In this document: positions 15,794 through 24,112 of the stretch, piece after piece
Layout: every line of letters starts with the position of its first letter
Position numbering within the stretch: position 1 is the stretch's first letter
Source of the DNA: Reyranella sp.
Lineage (GTDB): Bacteria; Pseudomonadota; Alphaproteobacteria; Reyranellales; Reyranellaceae
Length of the DNA stretch: 64,000 nucleotides
Assembly: GCF_004296935.1 (NCBI RefSeq)
Contig: NZ_SCVH01000105.1
Location: 1 to 64,000 of the forward strand
Reading direction: 5' to 3'
The notes under the pieces: model-generated
The model's database searches: none
Told to the model about the DNA's origin: nothing
The model's input: the letters and a program-made list of their open reading frames with translations, nothing else
Program-made: the position numbers and the translations under genes

Positions 15794-18112
15794 TCAGCCT
15801 CGCGGCCGGAACTCGGGCAGGCGATGCGCCGTCACCGCCGGCGCCGGCCCGTCGAAGCGCTCGATCTCGACCAGGCAGGTCTGGGCGATGCAGCCCTGGC
15901 TGAGCTTCGAGGCGCCGATGTCGAGGGTGAGGGCGTTGGGGTTGCCGTGCTTTTCCAGCGGCCGGTTGGAACCGGCATCGGCCGGATCGAACCAGGCGCC
16001 GGTCGAGAGCCGCACCACGCCCGGCCGGATACGGTCGGACAGGCGCGCGGCCGCGAGGCAGGCGCCGCGGTCGTTGAACACGCGCACCAGGTCGCCGGCG
16101 GCAATGCCGCGCGCGGTGGCGTCGTCCGGATGCAGCGTGATCGGCTGGCGGCCCTTGATCTTGGTGGCGCGGGCATGCGGACTGTGGTCGAGCTGGCTGT
16201 GCAGCTTGTCGGTGGGCTGGTCCGACAACATGTGCAGCGGATAACGCTCGGCGGTCTTGCCGCCCAGCCATTCGATCGGCTCCAGCCACACGGCATGCGG
16301 CGGGCAGTCGTCGTAGCCGAACGAGGCGATCTTCTCGGAATAGATTTCGATCCGGCCCGACGGCGTCTTGAGCGGGTGGGCGGCGGGATCGGCGCGGAAC
16401 GAGGCCAGCATCACCGGGTCGCGGTTCTCGCCCTTGGCTTCGGCGATGCCCGCTTCCCAGAACGCGTCGAAGGCGGGAATGGTGACACCGGCGGCGGCCG
16501 ACTTCTCGCGCGACAGTTCATAGAGATGCGACAGCCACGCCATCGTGTCGCGGCCTTCGGTGTAGACATCGCCCTGGCCGAGGCGCCGGGCGAGCTCGGA
16601 GAAGATCCAGTAGTCGTCGCGCGCCTCGCCGATCGGCTCGCGCGCCTTCTTCATGGCGATCAGGAAGGGCTCGCGGCTGCCGTAGCCGATATCGGCGCGT
16701 TCGAGCGTCGTCGTGGCCGGCAGCACGACGTCGGCCATGCGCGCGGCCGGCGTCCAGAACTGCTCGTGGAAGATGATCGTCTCGGGCTTGCGCCACGCCA
16801 CCATCAGGCGGTTGAGGTCCTGGTGATGGTGGAACGGATTGCCGCCCGCCCAGTAGACGAGCTTGATGTCGGGGTAGGTGAGGTCCTGGCCGTTGTAGGA
16901 CACCTTGCCGCCGGGATTGAGCAGCATGTCGGTGAAGCGCGCGACCGGGATGAAGTCGCTGACCGCGTTCTTGCCCTGCGGCAGGGTCGGGCCGGAGTAT
17001 TTCGGGTGCGCGCTGCCCATCAGGTTAACCGGGCCGTAGCCCACACCGAAGCCGCCGCCGGGCAGGCCGATCTGGCCCAGCATGCAGGCGAGCGTGATCA
17101 AGGCCCAGAACGGCTGCTCGCCGTGATGGCTGCGCTGCAGCGACCAGCCGATGCTGACGGTGGTGCGGCTGGCCGCCATCTCGCGCGCCAGCGCGACGAT
17201 GCGGCTCGCGGGAATGCCGGTGATCTTCTCGGCCCAGGCGGCGTCCTTCGGTTGGCCGTCCGTCTCGCCGGTCAGGTAGGGCGTGAATTTGTCGAAGCCA
17301 ACGGTGCAGCGGTCGAGGAACTCGCGATTGTAAAGCTTCTCGACGAACAGCGTGTGGCAGAGCGCCAGGATCATCGCGGCATCGGTGTTGGGCCGGATCG
17401 CCAGCCACTCGACGTCGCCGCCGGTGTCGAGATCCTCACCCGTCGGCGTCACGTTGACGAAACGCACGCCCGCATCGCGCATGGCGTAGAGGCCGCCCTT
17501 CACGTGATGCAGCGTGGCGCCACCGGCGTTGATCTGCGCGTTCTTGCGCGGCACGCCGCCGAAGGTGACGAAGAGCTTGCAGTTCTCGGCCAGCACGTCC
17601 CAGCCGGTGTGCATGGACATCAGCTCTTCCATCGTCGCCACGATGTGCGGCATCAGCACGCGGGCCGCGCCCAGGCTGTAGGAATCCTGGTGACGCACAT
17701 AGCCGCCGATCGAATTCAGGAATCGATGGACCTGGCTCTGGGCATGATGGAAGCGGCCGGCACTCGACCAGCCGTAGGAGCCGCCGAAGATCGCGCGGTT
17801 GGTGTGCTGCGCTTTTACGCGCGCGAGTTCCTTCGAGACGAGACCCAGCGCCTCGTCCCACGAGACTTCCACGAACGGCTCCTGGCCACGTCGCTCCGGA
17901 TGGCTGCCGGGGCCATGCTCCAGCCAGCTCTTGCGCACCGCCGGCCGGCGGACGCGCAGGCGCGCCACTTCGTCCGACAGCATATGCAGGCCGATCGGCG
18001 AAGGATCGGGGTCCTTGGAGAAGGGATGCAGGCGCACGGCCTGGCCCGCGTCGTCGTACTCGACTTCGTAGACGCCCCAATGGGCGGTCGTGAGGGTACG
18101 CTGGTGGGTCAT
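15794..18112 (-). CDS. Cytoplasmic BisC/DorA-type molybdopterin oxidoreductase
   Basis: A 772-residue member of the DMSO reductase family. The serine molybdenum ligand expected for the BisC/TorA/DorA group fits HQDSYSLGAARVL (about residues 162-174). There is no N-terminal Cys motif for a 4Fe-4S cluster and no twin-arginine signal, which matches biotin-sulfoxide reductase (cytoplasmic) rather than periplasmic TMAO/DMSO reductase. The molybdopterin-dinucleotide-binding C-terminal domain starts near YPLHMLSDQPTDKLHSQLDHS. ATG 18112 lies 2 bp after the stop of the threonine aldolase gene, so the two are co-transcribed. Repair of methionine or biotin sulfoxide is a likely but unproven role. Confidence 0.87.
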   Translation of the reverse strand: MTHQRTLTTAHWGVYEVEYDDAGQAVRLHPFSKDPDPSPIGLHMLSDEVARLRVRRPAVRKSWLEHGPGSHPERRGQEPFVEVSWDEALGLVSKELARVKAQHTNRAIFGGSYGWSSAGRFHHAQSQVHRFLNSIGGYVRHQDSYSLGAARVLMPHIVATMEELMSMHTGWDVLAENCKLFVTFGGVPRKNAQINAGGATLHHVKGGLYAMRDAGVRFVNVTPTGEDLDTGGDVEWLAIRPNTDAAMILALCHTLFVEKLYNREFLDRCTVGFDKFTPYLTGETDGQPKDAAWAEKITGIPASRIVALAREMAASRTTVSIGWSLQRSHHGEQPFWALITLACMLGQIGLPGGGFGVGYGPVNLMGSAHPKYSGPTLPQGKNAVSDFIPVARFTDMLLNPGGKVSYNGQDLTYPDIKLVYWAGGNPFHHHQDLNRLMVAWRKPETIIFHEQFWTPAARMADVVLPATTTLERADIGYGSREPFLIAMKKAREPIGEARDDYWIFSELARRLGQGDVYTEGRDTMAWLSHLYELSREKSAAAGVTIPAFDAFWEAGIAEAKGENRDPVMLASFRADPAAHPLKTPSGRIEIYSEKIASFGYDDCPPHAVWLEPIEWLGGKTAERYPLHMLSDQPTDKLHSQLDHSPHARATKIKGRQPITLHPDDATARGIAAGDLVRVFNDRGACLAAARLSDRIRPGVVRLSTGAWFDPADAGSNRPLEKHGNPNALTLDIGASKLSQGCIAQTCLVEIERFDGPAPAVTAHRLPEFRPRG

Positions 18113-18114
18113 GC

Positions 18115-19155
18115 TCAAGCCGCCTTGGCGATGGAAAGGAAGCGTTCGACGTCCGCCGAACTCGTGTCGAAGGCGGTGACCAGCCGGAACGCCCGTTCGC
18201 CGGGCCGGTCGGATGGCCAAGGGTGATACTGCGCCCCTGCCGCCTCCAGCGCATCATGCATGCGGGCCGGCAGGACGACGAAGATCTCGTTGGCATCGAC
18301 AGGATAGAGAAGCTGCGTGCCCTTGAGCGCCGTCAGCCCGGCCACGAGGTGGCGGGCCATCGCGTTGGCATGGCGGGCGTTGGCGAGCCACAGCCCATCC
18401 GTCAGATAGGCTTCGAGCTGGGCCGACAGGAACCGCATCTTGGACAGAAGGTGCCCGCCGCGCTTGCGACGGAACTCGAACTCGCGGGCGAGGCCGGCGT
18501 TGAAGAAGACGACGGCTTCGGCGGCGATCGCACCGTTCTTGGTGGCGCCCAGGCTCAGCACGTCGACGCCCGCCTTCCACGACAGTTCCGCCGGCGTGCA
18601 GCCGACGAAGGCGAGCGCGTTGGCAAAGCGTGCGCCGTCCATGTGGAGTTTTAGGCCATGGCGGTGCGTCGAGGTGGCGATGGCGGCGATTTCCTCGGGG
18701 CCGTAGACGGTGCCGGATTCGGTTGCCTGGGTGATGCTGACCGCGGCCGGCTGCGGATGATGGACGACGCCGTAGACCGGCTCGGCCAGCGCCTCGGCGA
18801 GCTTGCGCGGGTCGATCTTGCCCGCCGGTCCGCCGACCGGGCAGAGCTTGGCGCCGGAGGTGAAGAATTCCGGCGCGTTGGCCTCATCGACCGCAATGTG
18901 CGCCGCCGGGTGGCAGAAGATGGCGCCCCAGGGCGGCGTGCAGCACGCCAGCGACAGCACGTTGGCTGCCGTGCCGGTCGCGACCGGGAAGGCCACCAGG
19001 TCGGGACGCTCGAAGAGGTCGCGCAGGCGCTGTTCCACCTTGTGCGTCCAGGCGTCGGCGCCGTAGGAGGGGGCGGTGCCGCCCGAGAAGGCGCGGCTCA
19101 CGGCCTCGATGATGGCGGGATGGGCGCCGACCTCGTTGTCGCTGCGAAAGTTCAT
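18115..19155 (-). CDS. ltaE: Low-specificity L-threonine aldolase
   Basis: A 346-residue fold-type I PLP enzyme of the beta-eliminating lyase/threonine aldolase family, cleaving L-threonine or allo-threonine to glycine and acetaldehyde. It starts MNFRSDNEVGAHPAI, has HMDGARFANA around residue 168 (PLP-stabilising Asp-Gly-Ala-Arg) and SLGATKNGAIAAEAVVFF with the Schiff-base lysine near 199. The start overlaps the stop of the VOC gene by 4 bp. It shares a transcript with the BisC-like gene; no metabolic link between them is obvious. Confidence 0.88.
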   Translation of the reverse strand: MNFRSDNEVGAHPAIIEAVSRAFSGGTAPSYGADAWTHKVEQRLRDLFERPDLVAFPVATGTAANVLSLACCTPPWGAIFCHPAAHIAVDEANAPEFFTSGAKLCPVGGPAGKIDPRKLAEALAEPVYGVVHHPQPAAVSITQATESGTVYGPEEIAAIATSTHRHGLKLHMDGARFANALAFVGCTPAELSWKAGVDVLSLGATKNGAIAAEAVVFFNAGLAREFEFRRKRGGHLLSKMRFLSAQLEAYLTDGLWLANARHANAMARHLVAGLTALKGTQLLYPVDANEIFVVLPARMHDALEAAGAQYHPWPSDRPGERAFRLVTAFDTSSADVERFLSIAKAA

Positions 19156-19547
19156 TTCCTGTCCTCGCGCTGGTGCGTGACGGCCTCGATGCGATTGCCA
19201 TCGGGATCGCGCACGAACGCTCCGTAGTAGTCGGGGTTGTATTGCGGCCTGAGACCAGGCGGTCCGTCGTCGGTGCCGCCGTGTTTTAGCGCGGCGGCAT
19301 GGAACGCCCGCACGGCGGCGGGGCTTCCCGCGCGGAAGGCCCAATGCCGGTTGTCCGGCACGAAGGTGCCGCGACAGAGGTAGATCGAGATATAGGGCGG
19401 CGAGTCGGGGTCGCGGCCGCGCTCGCCGTAGCCGATGGCCTCGGGCCGGCGGTAGACCCTGGGATAGCCGAGCGCTCCCAGAACAGCGTCGTAAAAGGTC
19501 TGGGCGCGGTCGACGTCGGTCGTGGTGATCGACAGGTGATCGATCAT
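19152..19547 (-). CDS. VOC-family (glyoxalase/dioxygenase fold) protein
   Basis: A 131-residue single vicinal-oxygen-chelate domain. It begins MIDHLSITTTDVDRAQTFYDAVLGALGY and ends with DYYGAFVRDPDGNRIEAVTH, the standard halves of a VOC module. Metal ligand candidates are H4 and the C-terminal Glu of NRIEAV. Such proteins include glyoxalase I-like enzymes, antibiotic-binding proteins and lyases; no specific function can be read. It is translationally coupled to the threonine aldolase gene (4-bp overlap). Confidence 0.85.
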   Translation of the reverse strand: MIDHLSITTTDVDRAQTFYDAVLGALGYPRVYRRPEAIGYGERGRDPDSPPYISIYLCRGTFVPDNRHWAFRAGSPAAVRAFHAAALKHGGTDDGPPGLRPQYNPDYYGAFVRDPDGNRIEAVTHQREDRK

Positions 19548-19549
19548 CG

Positions 19550-19921
19550 CTAGCGCGCGACCCCGGGCGGGAATTCGATGGTGCCGAGCAGGGCGCCATT
19601 GCGCGGGTCGACGACATAGGCCGCCGTAGGTCCGCCCTGGGTCTCGACATGGACGACGAGGCGGTCGCCGACCGCGTTCATCGACACCACGCGCGCGCCC
19701 GACGGCAGCGCAATGCGCTCGGAGAATCCGCTCGCCGCGCCGGACGCTGGCGGCCGGGCGGCGTTGGGCGTAGACATGCGGCGGGCGATTTCGGCCGCGA
19801 TGACGACGAAGCCGGCCACGATCAGCAGGCCCATCACGATGACCAGCACCTTCAGCCAGAGCGGTGCGGAGGCCTGAACGGGAGACGCCAAGAAAACTCC
19901 ATGAGCGATGCCGCCCGCCAC
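19550..19921 (-). CDS. Small single-pass membrane protein (DUF6476-like)
   Basis: Up to 123 residues with one N-terminal transmembrane helix (LWLKVLVIVMGLLIVAGFVVIAAEIARR) and a C-terminal globular part of about 70 residues (LPSGARVVSMNAVGDRLVVHVE). It resembles a small alphaproteobacterial family often next to rluD; I recall it as DUF6476, not verified. The start is uncertain: GTG 19921 overlaps the divergent rluD start by 21 bp, while TTG 19891 avoids the overlap. It lies 2 bp from the VOC gene on the same strand. The two divergent genes must share the short region around 19880-19930 for their promoters. Confidence 0.65.
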   Translation of the reverse strand: MAGGIAHGVFLASPVQASAPLWLKVLVIVMGLLIVAGFVVIAAEIARRMSTPNAARPPASGAASGFSERIALPSGARVVSMNAVGDRLVVHVETQGGPTAAYVVDPRNGALLGTIEFPPGVAR

Positions 19922-20872
19922 ACTGTGACCTTCGACGAAAGCGCTTCCGGCGAGCGACTGGACCGCGCGCTGGCCCTAGCCTTGCCGGCCCTCACGCGAA
20001 GCCGCGTAAAGGCGCTGATCGAGGGCCGCCGCGTGACGCTGGCCGATGGGACGACGATAGAAGAGCCGTCCCGCAAGGTCAAAACGGGCGACCGCTTCGT
20101 GGTCGATATTCCAGAGCCCGAGCCCGCGACGCCGCTGCCGCAGGCCCTTGCATTGGACATTCTCTATGAAGATTCCGACCTGCTGGTGCTCGACAAGCCG
20201 GCTGGCCTCGTCGTCCATCCGGCCCCGGGGAACCCCGACCATACGCTGGTCAACGCCCTGCTGGCCCATTGCGGCGACAGCCTGTCGGGCATCGGTGGCG
20301 TTCGCCGGCCGGGCATCGTCCACCGCCTCGACAAGAATACGTCGGGGGTCATGGTCGTGGCCAAGAACGACCGGGCCCACCAGGCGCTGTCCAAGCTCTT
20401 TGCCGCCCACGACCTCACGCGCATCTATCAGGCGCTGGTCTGGGGTGAGCCGAAACCCCGGACCGGCACCATCGATGCCGCCATCGGCCGCCATCCTGTC
20501 GATCGCAAGCGCATGACGGTCCGCAAGACGAGCGGCCGGGCTGCCGTCACGGAATATTGGCTGGAAAAGCGCTTCGGGCCTGCGCTGCATCCGCTGGCGA
20601 GCCTGGTCGGCGCCAGGCTCGGAACCGGCCGGACGCATCAGGTCCGCGTTCATCTGGCGCATATCGGTTGTCCGGTGGTCGGCGACCCGGTCTATGGCCG
20701 CAAATCCCGGAACACGGCTGCTCCCGAGGCGTTGAAGGAGTTCCCGCGGCAGGCCCTGCATGCAGCCCGGCTCGAGTTCCGCCATCCCACCACCCACAAA
20801 GTGATGAGCTTTGCCACAGAATTGCCTCAAGACTTCAAGAAGTTGGTGGCATCGCTGAACGGCGTTAAGTAA
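19901..20872 (+). CDS. rluD: 23S rRNA pseudouridine synthase, RluD type
   Basis: A 323-residue RluA/RluD-family enzyme. It has an N-terminal S4 RNA-binding domain (residues about 15-75, GERLDRALALALPALTRSRVKALIEG) and the catalytic domain with HRLDKNTSGVMVV, where D144 is the nucleophile. Length and S4 domain point to RluD, which modifies U1911, U1915 and U1917 of 23S rRNA. ATG 19901 is preferred because the open frame upstream of it is antisense to the small membrane protein gene. It is followed 141 bp later by rpoH, an order common in alphaproteobacteria. Confidence 0.9.
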   Translation: MSDAARHTVTFDESASGERLDRALALALPALTRSRVKALIEGRRVTLADGTTIEEPSRKVKTGDRFVVDIPEPEPATPLPQALALDILYEDSDLLVLDKPAGLVVHPAPGNPDHTLVNALLAHCGDSLSGIGGVRRPGIVHRLDKNTSGVMVVAKNDRAHQALSKLFAAHDLTRIYQALVWGEPKPRTGTIDAAIGRHPVDRKRMTVRKTSGRAAVTEYWLEKRFGPALHPLASLVGARLGTGRTHQVRVHLAHIGCPVVGDPVYGRKSRNTAAPEALKEFPRQALHAARLEFRHPTTHKVMSFATELPQDFKKLVASLNGVK

Positions 20873-20908
20873 TCTCCTTAATACCTGAGGGGGTTAGTAG
20901 GATTTAGA

Positions 20909-20970
20909 TTGACCCAGGGACTATCTGACTTTTAGAGTCAGGTTTAGCAGTCGACGGGCGAGAGTGCTAA
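20909..20970 (+). promoter_or_regulatory. rpoH promoter region with CIRCE (HrcA) operator
   Basis: TTAGCAGTC at 20944-20952 and GAGTGCTAA at 20962-20970 are separated by exactly 9 bp. The CIRCE consensus bound by HrcA is TTAGCACTC-N9-GAGTGCTAA, so 17 of 18 operator bases match. Upstream, TTGACC (20909-20914) and TTTAGA (20931-20936), 16 bp apart, could be a weak sigma-70 promoter whose start site would abut the operator. A 6-bp hairpin (CTGACT/AGTCAG, 20925-20941) overlaps the -10 region. The operator match is direct observation; the promoter call is tentative. Confidence 0.7.
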
Positions 20971-21013
20971 ACGCCCGTTCACACCAGTCTGGAGTACGAA
21001 AGAGAGCCGCCCC

Positions 21014-21964
21014 ATGAGCGCAGCTACCAGTGCAGCTACCGCCAACCTTCCCTCCCTGCCGTCGTCCCTGACGCCGGAAGGCAACCTCAGCCGCTATCTG
21101 CAGGAGATCCGGAAGTTCCCCCTGCTCGAGCCGCAGGAGGAGTTCATGCTCGCCAAGAGCTGGCGCGAGCACGGCGACTCCAAGGCCGCCCACAAGCTCG
21201 TCACCAGCCATCTGCGCCTCGTGGCCAAGATCGCCATGGGCTACCGCGGCTACGGCCTGCCGGTGGCGGAGCTCATCTCCGAGGGCAACGTCGGCATGAT
21301 GCAGGCGGTCAAGCGGTTCGATCCGGACCGCGGCTTTCGCCTCGCCACCTATGCGATGTGGTGGATCCGCGCCTCGATCCAGGAATACATCCTGCACAGC
21401 TGGTCGCTGGTGAAGATGGGCACGACGGCGGCGCAGAAGAAGCTGTTCTTCAACCTGCGCAAGCTGAAGGGCCAGATGCAGGCGATCGAAGAGGGAGACC
21501 TGACGCCCGACCAGGTGACCAAGATCGCGACCCGCCTCGGCGTGCCCGAGGAGGAGGTGGTCAACATGAACCGCCGCCTCGCCGGGCCCGACTCCTCGCT
21601 CAACGCCTCGGTCAAGGCCGAGGGCGACATGGAGTGGCAGGACTGGCTGGTCGACGACAGTCCGAACCAGGAGGTGCGTCTTGGCGAAAGCCAGGAGCTC
21701 GGCCAGCGCAAGCAGATGCTGGCGGCGGCGCTCCGGCAGCTCACCGACCGCGAGAAGCACATCATCGTCGAGCGGCGTCTGGTCGACGAGCCCAAGACGC
21801 TCGAGGACCTCAGCGCCAAGTACGGCATCAGCCGTGAGCGCGTGCGCCAGATCGAGGTGCGCGCCTTCGACAAGCTGCAGAAGGCGATGAAGAACATGGT
21901 GGTGGAAGCCGCCGCCAGGCCGACCACTCAGCCGGGGACCCAGCCGGCCCCCGCGCACGGCTGA
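21014..21964 (+). CDS. rpoH: RNA polymerase sigma-32 (heat-shock) factor
   Basis: A 316-residue sigma factor. Region 2 (SHLRLVAKIAMGYRGYGLPVAELISEGNVGMMQAVKRFDPDRGFRLATYAMWWIRASIQEYIL, about 64-130) contains QKKLFFNLR just downstream, the RpoH box typical of sigma-32. Region 4 has TLEDLSAKYGISRERVRQIEVRAFDKL near the C-terminus. It directs heat-shock gene transcription. The CIRCE-like operator upstream suggests it is itself under HrcA repression. Its product normally turns over with DnaK/FtsH, not visible here. Confidence 0.95.
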   Translation: MSAATSAATANLPSLPSSLTPEGNLSRYLQEIRKFPLLEPQEEFMLAKSWREHGDSKAAHKLVTSHLRLVAKIAMGYRGYGLPVAELISEGNVGMMQAVKRFDPDRGFRLATYAMWWIRASIQEYILHSWSLVKMGTTAAQKKLFFNLRKLKGQMQAIEEGDLTPDQVTKIATRLGVPEEEVVNMNRRLAGPDSSLNASVKAEGDMEWQDWLVDDSPNQEVRLGESQELGQRKQMLAAALRQLTDREKHIIVERRLVDEPKTLEDLSAKYGISRERVRQIEVRAFDKLQKAMKNMVVEAAARPTTQPGTQPAPAHG

Positions 21965-21988
21965 GCGACGCGGAACGTCCAGTACGGT

Positions 21989-22013
21989 AGGCTCCCGGAA
22001 CACCCGGGAGCCT
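21989..22013 (+). promoter_or_regulatory. 10-bp hairpin that buries the next gene's Shine-Dalgarno
   Basis: AGGCTCCCGG (21989-21998) and CCGGGAGCCT (22004-22013) form a perfect 10-bp stem with a 5-nt loop. The right arm contains GGGAG, the only ribosome site in front of ATG 22017. It may terminate rpoH transcription (no T-run) or control translation of the hydratase gene. Confidence 0.6.
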
Positions 22014-22016
22014 GCC

Positions 22017-22868
22017 ATGACGACTTCGCCCATTCTCTACGAGACGTTGCCGAGCGGCATTGCGCGCATCGTCCTCAACCGCCCCGAGACGCGCAATGCG
22101 CAGGACACGGCATTCCTCTATGCGCTGAACGACGCCTTCGACCGCGCCGCGCATGACGACACGGTGAAGGTGATCGTGCTGTCGGCCAGCGGGCCGCATT
22201 TTTCCTCCGGTCACGACCTGCGCGAGGCCGACGGCCACCGCAACATGGCGAAGCACGACACCGTCGGCACCTGGGGCGGTTTCGGCAAGCCCGGCGCCGA
22301 GGCCCAGTATGCGCGCGAGCAGGAGATCTACCTCGGCTTCTGCGAGCGCTGGCGCAACATTCCCAAGCCGACGCTGGCGCTCGTCCACGGCAAGGTGATG
22401 ATCGGCGGCCTGATGCTGATGTGGCCGTGCGACCTCATCGTCTGCGCCGAGGACGCCGAGTTCCTCGATCATTCGGTGGCGATGGGTGTGGGCGGCGCGG
22501 AGTTCTTCGCCCATCCCTGGGAGATGGGCATCCGCAAGGCCAAGGAGTTCCTGTTCACCGCCGACTGGATCAAGGCGGCCGAGGCGCACCGGCTGGGCAT
22601 GGTGAACCACGTCGTGCCGCGGGCCGAGCTCGAATCGTTCGGCATGGCAATGGCCGAGCGCGTCGCGCAGAAGCCGCTGTTCGCACTGAAACTCGTGAAG
22701 CAGGCGATCAACGCCGCCCAGGACGCGCAAGGCCGTGTCGGGGCGATGCAGACGTCGTTTGCGCTCCATCACCTCGCCCATGCCCACAATATGCTGGCGC
22801 ACGGCAAGCTGGTTGACCCAACAGGGCTAATGCCAGCCATAAAGAAGCATGAGAAAGCGGCGGACTAG
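22017..22868 (+). CDS. Enoyl-CoA hydratase/isomerase family protein
   Basis: A 283-residue crotonase-fold protein. The oxyanion-hole segments are SASGPHFSSGHDLRE near residue 57 and HGKVMIGGLMLMWPCDLIVC near 122. The two catalytic glutamates of classical enoyl-CoA hydratase are not both at the usual positions: the second segment reads MGVGGAEFFAHPWEMG, so a different crotonase reaction (isomerase, hydrolase or decarboxylase) is possible. The substrate is likely an acyl-CoA. It follows rpoH by 52 bp, with the hairpin at 21989-22013 between them. Confidence 0.82.
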   Translation: MTTSPILYETLPSGIARIVLNRPETRNAQDTAFLYALNDAFDRAAHDDTVKVIVLSASGPHFSSGHDLREADGHRNMAKHDTVGTWGGFGKPGAEAQYAREQEIYLGFCERWRNIPKPTLALVHGKVMIGGLMLMWPCDLIVCAEDAEFLDHSVAMGVGGAEFFAHPWEMGIRKAKEFLFTADWIKAAEAHRLGMVNHVVPRAELESFGMAMAERVAQKPLFALKLVKQAINAAQDAQGRVGAMQTSFALHHLAHAHNMLAHGKLVDPTGLMPAIKKHEKAAD

Positions 22869-22912
22869 CGGACTTTTCGCAGCCAGGCCGCTCCTGTATG
22901 TTGCGCGCCATC

Positions 22913-23941
22913 ATGAACGCCCAGAACATTGCCATCGTCGGCGCCACCGGCGCGGTCGGAGTTGAAATCCTCCGCGTCCTCGAGCGACGGAACTTCCCCG
23001 TCGCTTCCCTGAAGCTGCTCGCCTCGGCCCGCTCGGTCGGCAAGACCCTCGAGTTCAAAGGCAAGCCGCACAAGGTCGAGGAGCTGACCGCGTCCGCCTT
23101 CAAGGGCGTCGATATCGCCTTCTTCAGCGCCGGCGCCACGCGCAGCCGCGAATTCGTTCCCCACGCCAAGGCCGCGGGCGCGATCGTGGTCGACAATTCC
23201 TCGGCCTTCCGCATGGACCCCAACACGCCGCTGGTCGTGCCCGAGGTCAACCCGGGCGATCTCGCCCTGCACAAGGGCGTGATCGCCAACCCGAACTGCA
23301 CGGCGGCGATTCTTGCCACGGCGGTGTGGCCGATCCACCAGGCCGCCGGCGTGAAGAAGATCGTCGTGTCGACCTACCAGTCGGCCTCCGGCGCAGGTGC
23401 TGCCGCCATGCAGGAACTCGAGGACCAGGTGCAGCAGCACGCCGGGGGCAAGGAAGTCACCAGGAGCGTCTTCCCGCACCAGATCGCCTTCAACGTTTTC
23501 TCGCACAACACCAAGGTGGCCGAGAACGGCTACAACGAGGAAGAGAACAAGGTCGTCGAAGAGACGCGCAAGATGTTCCATATGCCGGAGCTTGCGATCG
23601 TGCCGACCTGCATCCGCGTGCCCGTGCTGCGCGCCCATTCCGAGTCGATCGCGCTCGACCTCGAAAGGCCGCTGTCGCCGGCCGAGGCGCGCGCGATTCT
23701 CGGCAAGTCGCCCGGCATCAAGCTGGTCGACGACCCTGTCGCCAACCACTTCCCGATGCCGCTGGAAGCCAGCGGCGATCTCGACATCCATGTCGGCCGT
23801 ATCCGCAGCGACCTCTCCAACCCGAATGGCCTGGTGCTGTTCGTGGCGGGCGATCAGCTCCTGAAGGGAGCGGCCTGGAACGCGGTGCAGATCGCCGAGG
23901 AACTCGCCAAGCTCCAGAGCCGCGCTCAGGCGGCGGAGTAG
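22913..23941 (+). CDS. asd: Aspartate-semialdehyde dehydrogenase
   Basis: A 342-residue enzyme catalysing reduction of aspartyl-phosphate to aspartate semialdehyde in the lysine/threonine/methionine and diaminopimelate pathway. The NADP-binding start is NIAIVGATGAVG; the catalytic cysteine lies in IANPNCTAAI (about residue 129); the catalytic histidine region is RAHSESIALDLERPL. ATG 22913 is chosen because it begins right at the conserved N-terminus; ATG 22898 would add five residues. It is 44 bp downstream of the hydratase gene. Confidence 0.93.
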   Translation: MNAQNIAIVGATGAVGVEILRVLERRNFPVASLKLLASARSVGKTLEFKGKPHKVEELTASAFKGVDIAFFSAGATRSREFVPHAKAAGAIVVDNSSAFRMDPNTPLVVPEVNPGDLALHKGVIANPNCTAAILATAVWPIHQAAGVKKIVVSTYQSASGAGAAAMQELEDQVQQHAGGKEVTRSVFPHQIAFNVFSHNTKVAENGYNEEENKVVEETRKMFHMPELAIVPTCIRVPVLRAHSESIALDLERPLSPAEARAILGKSPGIKLVDDPVANHFPMPLEASGDLDIHVGRIRSDLSNPNGLVLFVAGDQLLKGAAWNAVQIAEELAKLQSRAQAAE

Positions 23942-23963
23942 GGCGAGTCAGGATCATTCTCTT

Positions 23964-24112
23964 CCCCTACGCGGAGTCCGCGTAGTCGGTGCTAGGTCGC
24001 AGGCGACCTAGCACCTGAAGTGCCCTCGTCATACGAGGGCGATGGGGTTCATGACCCCCTCCGTCACCGTAAGACGGTGACACCTCCCCCGATGACGGGG
24101 GAGGAGAAGATC
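23964..24112. repeat. Mosaic of short palindromes (copy 1)
   Basis: Five adjacent hairpins fill the 171-bp gap: CTACGCGGA/TCCGCGTAG, GTGCTAGGTCGC/GCGACCTAGCAC, GCCCTCGT/ACGAGGGC, GTCACCGT/ACGGTGAC and CTCCCCCG/CGGGGGAG. The core 24019-24063 recurs in inverted orientation at 27779-27823 with only about one mismatch. Confidence 0.8.

Noticed and set aside
20925-20941. Intrinsic terminator of rluD
   Set aside because: The 6-bp hairpin has no following T-run and overlaps the presumed rpoH promoter.
24019-24112. CRISPR-like array
   Set aside because: Palindromes are different in sequence and not regularly spaced; there are no spacers or cas genes.
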